Assembly (NCBI GenBank): GCA_963774445.1
Contig: CAVZFC010000019.1
Location: 1,364,001 to 1,428,000 of the forward strand
Direction of reading: 5' to 3'
Length of the DNA stretch: 64,000 bases
From: CAVUQH01 sp963774445
GTDB taxonomy: Bacteria > Myxococcota_A > Polyangia > Haliangiales > Haliangiaceae
In this document: positions 1-8,926 of the stretch, in pieces
How positions within the stretch are numbered: position 1 is the first letter of the stretch
Layout: the number at the start of each line of letters is the position of its first letter
Notes under the pieces: model-generated
The model's database searches: none
What the model was told of the DNA's origin: nothing
What the model saw: the letters and a program-made list of their open reading frames with translations, nothing else
Position numbers and translations under genes: made by a program

Positions 1-180
1 GATGATTCGTCACATCTCTCCAGCCAGCGCGTATCGGCGTCATTTCCGGTCGCCCTGAGCTTGTCGAAGGGCGCAACGTCCGCTCCCTTCGACTACGGCC
101 GCGCTTCGCGCGACCTTCGCTCAGGGAGACCGGATACGGACGATGTCGGCCCATCTGGCCGAGATGTGACGAATCGTCAG
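1..180. repeat. Palindromic REP/MITE-like repeat
   Basis: A non-coding block bounded by a perfect 15-bp inverted repeat: GATTCGTCACATCTC at 4-18 and its reverse complement at 161-175. Inside are a second pair of inverted arms, CCCTGAGC...CGAAGGG at 53-71 and a related arm CCTTCGCTCAGGG at 114-126. The CCTGAGC-TTGTCGAAGG motif is a widespread intergenic repeat motif of high-GC bacteria. The element ends 8 bp before the stop of the sigma factor gene and could act as a folded 3' end or a non-autonomous mobile repeat. The left edge may extend outside the window. Confidence 0.6.
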
Positions 181-188
181 AGCCCGTC

Positions 189-1433
189 CTAGCCCGCGCG
201 CAGGCGCCGCTCGAGCAGCGCCTTCACCGCCGCCGTGGGCGCCGCGTCGAGCGCGACGTCGCGATGTCGCGCGGCCGCCTTGGCGTGTCCGCAGCGGCGG
301 TGCAGGTCGGACAGCACCGCGGCCCACAGGTACGAGCCGGCCAGCCAGGTCGGCGGCTCGGCGCCCTCGACCACGGCCAGCCCGGCGGCGGGGCCGCGCC
401 ACTCCGCGACCGCGACCGCGCGGTTGAGCCGGTGCAGCGCCGACGGGGCGATCCGCTCCAGCAGCTCGTAGCAGTCGACCACGCGGTCCCAGCGGGTCTC
501 GGCGAACGACGGCGCGAGGCAGTGCTCGGCCGCAATCCCGGCCTCCGCGTGGTACCTGGAGAAGCGCTCTCCCTGCGCCGACCGCGCCAGCCACGCCAGG
601 CCGACCTGGATCTCGCGCTGATCCCAGCGCGTTCGATCCTGCTCCTCCAGCAGCAGCAAGCCGCCGGAGGCGTCCTCGCGCGCGGTCATTCGCGCCGCGT
701 GTAGATGCATCAGCGCCAGCAGCGCAAATGTCTCCGGATCCCGGCCTACCGGATGCTCGGCCAGGAGGGTCGCCAGCCGGATCGCCTCATCGCAAAGCTC
801 CCGGCGGATTGCGACCTCGGCGTGACACGACAGGTAGCCCTCCGTGAACAGGAGGTAGAGGATCGCGCGGACTGCCGGAAGCCGCGAGAGGTGCGCTGCC
901 CCGCCGAGCTCCTCGGGGCGGGGCGGCTGCTCGCGCAAACGGTTTCGCGCGCGACCGAGGCGCTTGTACACGTTGGCCTCGCTGGTGAAGAGGCGAAGCG
1001 CGATCTCGCGCACTCCGAAGCCGCACAGCGTCTTGAGCGCCAGCACCAGCTGCGACTCGACCGGAATGGCCTCGTCGCAGCAGACGAACAGCATGCGCAA
1101 GAGATCGTCCTGCACCTCGCCCGCCAGCAGCGGCTCCGGGCTGTCGTCCGGAGTCTCGGGCAGCTCGTGCGCGCTCCGCTCCAGGATGCGACGGCGGCCC
1201 GCCCGCTGGCGCAGCTCGCCCATGAGCTCGTTGTGCGCCACGCGGAACAGCCAGGCCGACGGGTTCGCTGGCAACCCCGCATCCGTCCACGCCCACAGCG
1301 CGGTCATCATGGCGGACTGAACGGCATCTTCGACGGCCTCGACCTCGTGCACGCCGACCCTCCGGGTCAGCGTGGCAACCAGTCTGCCGTACTCGTGGCG
1401 GAAGAACTGCGCGACCAGGGCGGGCGCGCTCAA
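189..1433 (-). CDS. ECF42-type RNA polymerase sigma factor with C-terminal TPR-like domain
   Basis: A 414-residue extracytoplasmic-function sigma factor. Region 2 lies near residues 10-80 (DAVQSAMMTALWAW and a Trp-Leu-Phe-Arg-Val-Ala-His-Asn stretch). Region 4 lies near 120-180 (LALKTLCGFGVREIALRL, then VYKRLGRARNRLRE). About 220 further helical residues follow, the TPR-like extension that marks the ECF42 group. The TTG start at 1433 overlaps the TGA stop of the upstream DGPF gene, so translation is probably coupled. The pairing with a DGPF/YCII protein is the known ECF42 context, in which no classical anti-sigma factor is present and the C-terminal extension controls activity. A longer open frame exists upstream but would overlap the whole DGPF gene, so it is rejected as the start. 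Confidence 0.9.
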   Translation of the reverse strand: MSAPALVAQFFRHEYGRLVATLTRRVGVHEVEAVEDAVQSAMMTALWAWTDAGLPANPSAWLFRVAHNELMGELRQRAGRRRILERSAHELPETPDDSPEPLLAGEVQDDLLRMLFVCCDEAIPVESQLVLALKTLCGFGVREIALRLFTSEANVYKRLGRARNRLREQPPRPEELGGAAHLSRLPAVRAILYLLFTEGYLSCHAEVAIRRELCDEAIRLATLLAEHPVGRDPETFALLALMHLHAARMTAREDASGGLLLLEEQDRTRWDQREIQVGLAWLARSAQGERFSRYHAEAGIAAEHCLAPSFAETRWDRVVDCYELLERIAPSALHRLNRAVAVAEWRGPAAGLAVVEGAEPPTWLAGSYLWAAVLSDLHRRCGHAKAAARHRDVALDAAPTAAVKALLERRLRAG

Positions 1434-1762
1434 GGAGTCTTGATCTCGCGAACCTCGACGCTCGACCCGGGCCGCACCACCCCGGGGCACTCGCGGGCGA
1501 CCTCGATCGCCGCGTCCAGGCTGTCGGCCGAGACGATCATGTAGCCGCCGATCAGCTCCTTGGCCTCCACGAACGGACCGTCCGTCTGACCGTCGCAAGT
1601 GACCACCGAGCCACTGCCCAGGCGCCCGCCCATGTCGACGATGTTGTCCTGGAACTTCTCCTTCCATGCGTTGAACACCGCGTACATCTCCTGCATCTGG
1701 GCGGGTGACGGCTTCTCGCCACCACCCGGCTGGCTTCGCTGGATACACAGATAGTTGGGCAT
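1430..1762 (-). CDS. DGPF/YCII-domain protein, ECF42 partner
   Basis: A 110-residue YCII-related protein. It carries the hallmark DGPF motif in TDGPFVEAKELIGGY near residue 64 and the family's ferredoxin-like pattern (N-terminal MPNYLCIQ strand, C-terminal VEVREI strand). These small proteins are encoded next to ECF42 sigma factors and are typical targets of them; their biochemical role is unknown. ATG at 1762 is preceded by a good AAGGAG ribosome site at 1768-1773. The stop overlaps the sigma factor start. I saw no convincing ECF-type promoter in the 140-bp gap shared with the divergent thioredoxin-like gene. Confidence 0.88.
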   Translation of the reverse strand: MPNYLCIQRSQPGGGEKPSPAQMQEMYAVFNAWKEKFQDNIVDMGGRLGSGSVVTCDGQTDGPFVEAKELIGGYMIVSADSLDAAIEVARECPGVVRPGSSVEVREIKTP

Positions 1763-1902
1763 GCTCTCTCCTTCTCGGGTTGCGCCGGCCTACGCGACCG
1801 ACACCTGATGACGCGCGGGCGCCCTCGTCTTGGACACCCGGCGTGGGTTTTTTTCGAGCGCCAGGATTGTCCCAGCCTAATCCAATCCCGTAGCGTCGAG
1901 GC

Positions 1903-2367
1903 GTGCTCCGTGCGTTTCTGGTCCTGTGCGCGCTGGCCGCCTGCGACACCACGCCCTCGCCGCCGCCGCCGCCGCCACAACCGAGCGGCCCGGTTCGCCT
2001 GATCGAGGCCGGCGCGGGCGACGTCGCGCCCCTGGTCAGCTCCGCGCTGGCCGCCGCCAGCCGCGCCCACCGTCGCCTCCTCGTCTACGTCGGCGCGACC
2101 TGGTGCGAGCCGTGCCAGGCTTTTCACGCCGCCGCCGCCCGCGGCGAGCTCGACGCGACCCTGCCGGGGCTGACGTTGCTGGAGTTCGACAGCGACCGCG
2201 ACAACGCCCGGCTCACCGCGGCCGGCTACACCTCCGAGCTGATCCCCCTGTTCGCGGTTCCCGGTCCCGATGGCCGCGCCACCGACCGCACGACCTCCGG
2301 CGCCTACAAGACCGGTGACTACGTCGGCCAGCTCGCGCCGCGCGTCCGCGCGCTCCTCAATCCGTGA
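1903..2367 (+). CDS. Thioredoxin-fold lipoprotein
   Basis: A 154-residue protein starting at GTG 1903. A lipobox L11-A12-A13-C14 follows a short hydrophobic stretch, then a proline-rich linker. The mature part is a thioredoxin fold with the redox motif W-C-E-P-C at residues 67-71 and a conserved Ile-Pro (LIPLF) near residue 118. It is probably a membrane-anchored disulfide oxidoreductase acting in the periplasm. Its substrate is unknown. The 3' end overlaps the convergent ArsR gene by 11 bp. Confidence 0.82.
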   Translation: MLRAFLVLCALAACDTTPSPPPPPPQPSGPVRLIEAGAGDVAPLVSSALAAASRAHRRLLVYVGATWCEPCQAFHAAAARGELDATLPGLTLLEFDSDRDNARLTAAGYTSELIPLFAVPGPDGRATDRTTSGAYKTGDYVGQLAPRVRALLNP

Positions 2368-2926
2368 GCAGCGCGCGGCCGCGGGGGGCGAGGTGGTAGT
2401 TGCCCGCCTCGCGCTCCATGTAGCGGCCCATGATGAACTCGCGGCGAATGGTGCAGAAGTCACCGTGGATCTCGGCGATGTAGTCCGACAGCTGCCGCTC
2501 GGTGTAGACGTCGCGGCGCGGGATGCGCCGGAGGATCTCCTCGAAGACGATCTCTTTCTTGCGCCGCTGCGACGGGATCGCGGTCAGGCGATCGCCGTCG
2601 AAGAAGGTCTCGAGCACCTTGCGCTTGTCGGCGTCGAGGCCGGCGGTCGCGAGCTTGGAGGCTTTCTTTTCGTCCGTTACCGACTGCACGGCGATGCGCA
2701 GCGCCTTCTGATCGAACTGGTAGAAGACGTACGGCGGCTCGCGGCGCTCGCGCAGGAGGCCGGCGTCGCGCAGCCGGCGCAGGTGGTGCGAGACCGTGGC
2801 CGGCGACAGCGACAGCTCCGCCGCCAGCTCCTGGCCGCACCGCTCGCCCTGCACGAGGAGCCCGACGATCCGCAGCCTGGCCGGATCCGCCAGTGATTTG
2901 AATATGTTAACAAGATCGACAGACAT
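2357..2926 (-). CDS. ArsR-family transcriptional regulator with DUF2087 domain
   Basis: A 189-residue two-domain regulator. Residues about 5-75 form an ArsR-type winged helix (SLADPARLRIVGLL, then LSLSPATVSHHLRRLRDAGL as recognition helix). Residues about 100-185 match the DUF2087 pattern (RKKEIVFEEILRRIP, then YTERQLSDYIAEI and DFCTIRREFIMGRYMER). No paired Cys metal site is seen in the recognition helix, so the signal is unlikely to be arsenite-type; DUF2087 probably senses something else. ATG at 2926 is the only good start. An operator-like palindrome abuts the start codon, which suggests tight autoregulation. Confidence 0.88.
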   Translation of the reverse strand: MSVDLVNIFKSLADPARLRIVGLLVQGERCGQELAAELSLSPATVSHHLRRLRDAGLLRERREPPYVFYQFDQKALRIAVQSVTDEKKASKLATAGLDADKRKVLETFFDGDRLTAIPSQRRKKEIVFEEILRRIPRRDVYTERQLSDYIAEIHGDFCTIRREFIMGRYMEREAGNYHLAPRGRALLTD

Positions 2927-2949
2927 CGATTAGATATTTATCAAATCGA
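2926..2949. promoter_or_regulatory. 24-bp near-perfect palindrome, candidate ArsR operator
   Basis: Arms TCGATT (2926-2931) and AATCGA (2944-2949) flank inner arms GATA (2933-2936) and TATC (2939-2942) around a central TT. Only one symmetric pair (2932/2943) is mismatched. The block is AT-rich in a 70% GC region. It begins at the first base of the regulator's start codon, so a bound dimer would cover the promoter and translation start. Candidate autoregulatory operator; binding is inferred. Confidence 0.65.
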
Positions 2950-2975
2950 CGACCGTCATGCAATCGCAAATTCGC

Positions 2976-3349
2976 TCAGGGCAGCCAACTGCCCTGCAGG
3001 CGTATCAAGCCGCCGACGATCGAACGCTGGGGATTGAGGTTGGTCGTCACTGCCAGGCCGATGCCGACGTTGTGGAACAGCGGCACCGAGAAGCCGGCGT
3101 CGGCGCCCAGCCCCGGGCGCCAGTATTTGCGAAACGGGTCACGGTGATGGCGCCGTCGAGCGTGGCAGGATCGATCGCCGCGGAGAAGCGCAGCTGCGGC
3201 GGGTCGAAGCGAAAGATCGCGCCGCCCGCCGGCACCAGGGCGACGCCGAGCAGGGCACCGCCGTCGCTGTTGTCTCCGCCCCCGCCCCCGCCCCCGCCCC
3301 CGAAGCAGGCGGCGAGCAGCGCGAGCCCCCCTACCCAGTGGCCACGCAC
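2976..3349 (-). CDS. Small lipoprotein with apparent frameshift
   Basis: Not assigned to a family. The N terminus (MRGHWVGGLALLAACF) is a lipoprotein signal with lipobox L-A-A-C, followed by a poly-Gly run encoded by a CCCCCG hexamer repeat, then about 45 residues (FRFDPPQLRFSAAID). Near 3130-3142 the coding sense moves to the next frame, giving a convincing C terminus: DPFRKYWRPGLGADAG, FSVPLFHNVGIGLAV and GGLIRLQGSWLP before TGA at 2976-2978. Restoring one G (GTGACC to GTGGACC) yields a continuous 124-residue protein. Alternating hydrophobic strands at the end suggest a small beta-rich cell-surface protein. The gene may be real with a sequence error, or disrupted. Confidence 0.55.
3276..3302. 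repeat. CCCCCG hexamer microsatellite
   Basis: G residues at 3278, 3284, 3290, 3296 and 3302 separated by five Cs: about four copies of a 6-bp unit. It encodes the poly-Gly spacer directly after the lipobox of the small lipoprotein. In-frame unit changes would only alter linker length, but the C5 runs themselves are slippage-prone. Confidence 0.75.
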
Positions 3350-3373
3350 TCCTTCATCGTCGCACGCTCGTGC

Positions 3374-4042
3374 CTACCACGGAAGCACTTCGCCGTTGGC
3401 GTGCACGAAGCTGCCCGAAGTCTCCAGGGTCAGCTCGCGCAGGCGCTCGATGAGACCCGCGGCGGCTTCGGCGGCGTCGACGTTGCCGGTGCCGCCGGTC
3501 ATCTCGGTGCGCACCCAGCCCGGGTGGAGCAGGCGCACGGCGATCTTCCGCGGCGCCAGGTCGTGGGCCAGCGACACCCCGGCCATGTTCAGCGCCGCCT
3601 TCGACATGCGGTAGCCGTAGCTGCCACCGGAGCTGTTGTCGCCGAGCGATCCCATCCGGCTGGTGACCAGTCCGACCTTGGCTCCGGGCACCAGGCACGG
3701 GAGCAACGTCGCCGTGGTCACCAGGGGACCGAGCGCGTTGACCTCGAACTGTTTGCGCACGCTATCCGGGTCGAGATCGGCCAGGCTCATGGGTCGGAGG
3801 ATCCCGGCGACGACGACCAGCAAGTCGAGCGACGCCGGGCCGAGCTCTGTGGCCAGGGCCTGCAGAGAGCCGCGGTCGGTGACGTCGACTCCGGTGTGGA
3901 TCGCGCATCCCGACAGCGCTGTGAGCGCCTCCGACGACGTGCGGCACGCCGCGTGGACGATGGCGCCCTCGTCGACGAGCTGCTTGCACATCTCCAGGCC
4001 GATTCCGCGATTGGAACCGATGATGAGTACTCGATCGCTCAT
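3374..4042 (-). CDS. SDR-family NAD(P)-dependent oxidoreductase
   Basis: A 222-residue classical short-chain dehydrogenase. The cofactor loop is IIGSNRGIGLEM (residues 7-18), with the NAG-like segment at VVVAGI (77-81). Catalytic Ser128, Tyr144 and Lys148 form the S...YxxxK set (SYGYRMSKAALN). ATG at 4042 has GGAGGT five bases upstream. The C-terminal QQ/VEVLPW-type end matches the SDR group related to Drosophila sniffer and CsgA-type short dehydrogenases. The substrate is unknown. It is divergent from the kinase gene at 4093, with a 50-bp gap. Confidence 0.88.
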   Translation of the reverse strand: MSDRVLIIGSNRGIGLEMCKQLVDEGAIVHAACRTSSEALTALSGCAIHTGVDVTDRGSLQALATELGPASLDLLVVVAGILRPMSLADLDPDSVRKQFEVNALGPLVTTATLLPCLVPGAKVGLVTSRMGSLGDNSSGGSYGYRMSKAALNMAGVSLAHDLAPRKIAVRLLHPGWVRTEMTGGTGNVDAAEAAAGLIERLRELTLETSGSFVHANGEVLPW

Positions 4043-4092
4043 ACGGACCTCCGGGTCCAGCGTACCTGCTCGCACGCCGGGCTGCATTGAGT

Positions 4093-5308
4093 ATGATGGA
4101 AGTGATGTTGGGACAGACCATCGGCTCCTACGAGATCATCGACAAGATCGGGGAGGGGGGGATGGGGGCGGTTTATCGGGGCAAGCACCCGCGGATCGGG
4201 CGCGAGGTCGCGATCAAGGTGCTGCTCAAGGAGCTGGCCAAGAGCGACAATATCGTCCAGCGCTTCTTCAACGAAGCCAGAGCGGTGGCGGCCATCAAGC
4301 ACCCGGGCATCGTCGAGGTCTACGACGTCGGCCACGCCGGCGACGGCAGCCCCTACATCATCATGGAGTTCTTGCGCGGTGAGGCGCTGGAGACGCGGCT
4401 TCGCCGGGAGCTCAAGCTCCCGCCGAAGCTCACTGTCGCCATCATGCATCAGATCGCGGAGGCGCTGGGGGCGGCTCACGCCCAGGGCATCGTTCACCGC
4501 GACCTCAAGCCGGAGAACGTCTTCCTCGTCCCCGACAGCAAGGCCGCGACCGGCGTCAGCGTCAAGCTGCTCGACTTCGGCATTGCCAAGCTCGACGAGG
4601 AGCTGCGCGGCGGCCTCGATCCGACGCGCGCCGGCGCCATCCTCGGCACGCCGCAGTACATGTCGCCTGAGCAGTGCACCGGGTTCGACGACGCTCGACC
4701 ACCGCGCTGACATGTACGCGCTCGGCTGCCTCATGTTCCGCATGCTGTGCAGTCGCCCGCCGTTCGTCGAGCAGGAGTTCGGTCAGATCGCCATCAAGCA
4801 CCTCAGCGCGCCGCCGCCCCGGCCGTCACAGCTCGAGCCCGCGGTTTCGGCCGAGCTCGAGGCCATCGTGCTGAAGCTGCTGGAGAAGGCGCCCGACGAC
4901 CGCTACCAGTCGTGTGGCCAGCTGGCCGACGCGCTCGACGGCAAGGCGCCGCGGCCGGCGACCCCGGTGCCAGTGCCGGTGGCGCTGCCGCCGGGAGCCA
5001 GGACGTTCGTCCCCGGCGAGCTGCCGTTCGACGCCAAGGATTTGCCGATCAATCAACCGGAGAAGGCGGCGCCGCCACCGGCGGCGAGCGAGCCGACGAC
5101 CAATCGCAAGACCGCCTACCTCGACCCGAACAACGCCGCTGCTGGCGCCGGGCCGACGCCGGCGCCGACTCCGACACCCGCTCCCAGGTCGGGCCCGATA
5201 CCCGCGCCCGCACCCCCACCCGCGAAGAGCGGCCCGCCGATCGCGCTCATCGCGATCGCGGCTGCCATCGTCGTTGCTGCCGTGGTTGCAGGGCTGCTGC
5301 TGCGCTGA
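4093..5308 (+). CDS. Tail-anchored Ser/Thr protein kinase, frameshifted
   Basis: A Hanks-type kinase: glycine loop IGEGGMGAVYRG, VAIKVL lysine, catalytic loop HRDLKPEN near residue 135, DFG as LLDFGIAKL, APE as YMSPEQC. The frame breaks at the GGG at 4681-4683. Removing one G restores SPEQCTGSTTLDHRADMYALG and joins to the rest of the C-lobe (RPPFVEQEFGQIAIKHL, DRYQSCGQLADAL). A Pro/Ala-rich linker follows, then one membrane helix (ALIAIAAAIVVAAVVAGLLL) at the very end, giving 404 residues in all. Such kinases are cytosolic and tail-anchored in myxobacteria. Starts at 4093, 4096 and 4105 are all possible; none has an ideal ribosome site. Confidence 0.8.
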
Positions 5309-5330
5309 ACGGCGAGGCGATTCCAGGAGC

Positions 5331-6404
<1,074 letters not shown>

Positions 6405-6408
6405 CGCT

Positions 6409-6792
6409 CTACCCGCCGACTTCGACGTCGCTGGAGCCCTCGACCACCTTGCCCGTGGGGCTGGGGATCGGGGCCACGCACGAGGCGTGCGCGGTCATGT
6501 CGTTCTTGCGCGCGGCCGGCAGGCCGGTGATGAAGACCGTGAACGAGCCCATCGCGATCATCCCCGGCCCGGCCGGCACGCAGCTCGGCAGTATGCACGG
6601 CTCGGAGATGCTCGAGACGGTCGCGGCCGCCTTGCCGTTGACCATCACCGTCGGGCTGGTCGCGCTGATGATCTTGAGCGGCTTGGCCGGGTGCGGCGTG
6701 GGCGTCGGCACCGGCGCCGCCGGATGGATCGGCGCGTGGCAGTGCGGAGCATCCTGCTTGATCGCGTCACCCATTCTCGCTGCGCCGGCCAT
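6409..6792 (-). CDS. PAAR-like domain protein (secretion spike tip)
   Basis: A 127-residue DUF4150/PAAR-like protein. After a Pro-rich segment come SPTVMVNGKAAATVSSIS, EPCILPSCVPAGPG and ARKNDMTAHASCVAPIP, which are typical of PAAR repeats that fold into a cone and cap the VgrG/gp5 spike of contractile secretion systems. Paired Cys and His residues could bind the tip metal. ATG at 6792 follows a GAGGAG ribosome site and lies 12 bp after the spike-like gene. Context suggests it sharpens the spike encoded just upstream. No tube, sheath or ATPase genes are in the window. Confidence 0.85.
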   Translation of the reverse strand: MAGAARMGDAIKQDAPHCHAPIHPAAPVPTPTPHPAKPLKIISATSPTVMVNGKAAATVSSISEPCILPSCVPAGPGMIAMGSFTVFITGLPAARKNDMTAHASCVAPIPSPTGKVVEGSSDVEVGG

Positions 6793-6804
6793 CTCGACTC
6801 CTCG

Positions 6805-7201
6805 CTAGTTCAACCAGATCATCTTGCCGTTGACGCGGATCTCGGCGGTTCGACTCGATCTTGAGGTCCTCTTCGGACTTCATCTCGAGCGTCCCCTGGG
6901 TGCCGATCGCGACCGACTCCCTGGCGTCGACCCGGAACGAGTCACACTCGACGCTGACGTCGCCGGCCGACTTCATCTGCAGGCGCACCCCTTCGAGGCT
7001 GAGCACCGGGCCCTCCTCGGTGATGCGCACCTTCAGCTCGACGACGCCGCTGGCCGCGCGGATCTCGACCACGTCGTCCAGCCCCTCTTGCGACACGGCC
7101 ACGCTGCCCCCGCGCGACAGGTGCACGGTGCGCTCGGGCTCGGTCTGCCCTTCGGTGGCGGTCTCGCCCTCGAGCGCGCTGCGTTTCTTGTCGTCTGCCA
7201 T
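6805..7201 (-). CDS. VgrG/gp5-like beta-repeat spike protein, frameshifted
   Basis: After a charged N terminus (MADDKKRSALEGE), short alternating strands follow: VHLSRGGSVAVSQEGLDD, VELKVRITEEGPVLSLEG, DVSVECDSFRVDARESVA, TLEMKSEEDLKIES. The valine/glycine strand register resembles the triple-stranded beta-prism of VgrG-type C termini. The frame breaks at GG 6847-6848 just before TTCGAC. Removing one G gives the proper ending AEIRVNGKMIWLN before TAG at 6805-6807 (131 residues), a C terminus common in such spike proteins. It lies between the microprotein and the PAAR gene. Confidence 0.7.
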
Positions 7202-7219
7202 GGGCTGGCGCCTACTCTA

Positions 7220-7330
7220 TCACTTATACGGAGGACCGCTCCGGTCGACCCCCGGCAGCTCGAGGGGCGGCCGCGGTGGCCGGGAAAGGGCCTGGGCGAC
7301 CTCGTCCGGGCGCAGCTGCTGGCCCCACAT
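7220..7330 (-). CDS. 36-residue microprotein in spike operon
   Basis: A short frame starting ATG 7330, three bases after the TGA that ends the repaired upstream gene, with GGGGAG six bases upstream of the start. The product begins MWGQQLRPDEVAQALSRPPR and ends PGVDRSGPPYK before TGA and a second in-frame TAG. It has amphipathic and proline-rich parts and no membrane helix. Position, ribosome site and tight spacing support a real gene. The alternative is that it is the C-terminal tail of the upstream protein, displaced by sequence errors. Function unknown. Confidence 0.5.
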   Translation of the reverse strand: MWGQQLRPDEVAQALSRPPRPPLELPGVDRSGPPYK

Positions 7331-7333
7331 CGA

Positions 7334-8922
7334 TCACTCCCCGCGCGGCCGCGGCGCCCGCGGATCCGCCCGACATAGGCGTGGCCGCCGCCGGTCGCGG
7401 CGTCGAGCAGGGCGCGGGCGTGGGCGCTCAGCTCGGCGCCGCGGGCAAAGCGGGGCTGCATCAGCGCGGCCACGCGCTCGGGGTCGGGCGCTTGCATCCG
7501 CTCCAGCTCGGCGGCCAGGCGCCGGGCCGACCAGTGCTGCAGCTCTCGCACCAGCCGCAGCCCGACCTCGCCGCGGTAGGCGTGGTCGTCGCCGCTGTCG
7601 CCGCCGAAGCGCTGTCCGCGCGGCGCCAGCACCCGGTCGACGAAGCCGGCCACCGCGGGCGAGCCGACCAGGTCGTCCCAGTCGCCGCCGCAAAGCTCGA
7701 CCGACGCGCGGTAGCTGGTGACGATCGCACGCCGCTGCGCCTCGGTCGGCGAGTGCTCCCAGCCCAGCGCCGCGCGCAGCGCGCGGGTGGCGGCGGTGAC
7801 GTAGAGCTCGGCCCACGCCGTCTCGACGTCGGCGCACGCCTCGAGGTAGGCCAGCTCGATCGCCAGCTCGGTAGTGGTGCCGGCGCCGGCCAACAGATCG
7901 CGGCGCGCGCGGGCGTGGGTCTCGAGCAGCTGCTGGCCGGACGCCTGCGCGCGGGCGAGCTCGGCCTCGGCGCGCACCAGCGCGGGGTCGCGCGCCAGCG
8001 CCAGCGGCAGATCTTCTTGCTCCATGCGCAGGCCCAGCTCGTCGGCGTTGCCGGCGCCGGCGGCCAGCGCCTGGATGCGATCGCAGACGGCGCGCGCGGC
8101 GCGGTCGGCCGGAGCGTCCGGATCGAGCGCCGCGGCCAGCGCGCCATAGCCGGCGGCGGCGGCGGCGGCCGACGGCACGGCGATGGCGGGCTCGGTGTCG
8201 CGCGCGGGCGGCGCGACCGGCACCGAGCGCGCATAGGCGGCGGCAGCGGCGCGAAGGTCGTCGAGCTCGTCGGCCAGATCGCCGGGCGCATCGGCCTCGC
8301 GCGTGGGTGCGGCCCCGCCGGTCGCGCGTGCCAGCCAGCGCCCGACGACGGCCAGGCCGGCGTCGTCGAACGGCAGCCGCCGCCGGTACCACGGCGCGGC
8401 GCACAGGGTGGCCCAATCGATGCCCGGCTCGGCGGTGCCCAGGCGCTGCCAGCATCCGAGCACGTTCTCCAGCTGCGCCGTCCGCGCGGCCTCCTCCTCG
8501 GCGGTGGCCCATTCGAGGAGCGCCGCGCACATCGGCGCGATCGCCGTGGTCGCGTCGTCGGCCGCGCGTTCGAGCGGCGCCGCGCGCTGCTTGGCCTCGA
8601 TGGTCCGGGCGATGAAGTCGCCGTGGCCGGTCGCCGCCAGCCCGGCGTCGTAGGCCAGGCGCGCGGCCGCCCTCCGGCGATCGTCGCGCACCGCCGCGTG
8701 CACGTGGATCAACCCGAAATGTCGGTCCAGCCACTCGGCGCGCACCAGCTCGAAGACGCCGCCGGACCGGGCCATGTAGTCGCCGGGGCTGGCCGCCTCA
8801 CCGGCCAGCGCCAGGTAGCGGCGAATCGCCGCGCGCTGGTGGCGGTGCAGCTCGGGGCGCCAATCCATGCGCGCCAGCTTGCACTCCAGCCAGCGCGCGT
8901 GGTCGCGCAGGGCGGCATCCAT
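7334..8922 (-). CDS. Large Ala-rich protein of the spike operon, function unknown, frameshift near 3' end
   Basis: About 529 residues, predicted almost wholly helical and rich in Ala, Arg and Asp. Recognisable stretches are WLDRHFGLIHVHAAVRDD near residue 65, IEAKQRAAPLERAADDATT, and YRASVELCGGDWDDLVGSP near residue 430. I do not recognise a family. ATG at 8922 lies 4 bp after the PilZ stop. Near 7371-7376 the coding frame appears to lose one base: the original frame reads GGGHAYVG and the next reads ADPRAPRPRGE to TGA at 7334. Without a shift it would overrun two downstream genes in another frame, which is unlikely. By context it may be an effector, adaptor or chaperone for the PAAR/spike proteins. 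Confidence 0.65.
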
Positions 8923-8926
8923 GCCG

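Noticed and set aside
189..1952. A 587-codon version of the ECF42 sigma factor
   Set aside because: It would cover the entire DGPF gene in another frame; the TTG at 1433 gives a normal-length protein.
7033..7334. Read-through C terminus of the large spike-operon protein
   Set aside because: This stretch is Arg/Ser-rich shadow sequence overlapping the microprotein and spike genes in a different frame.
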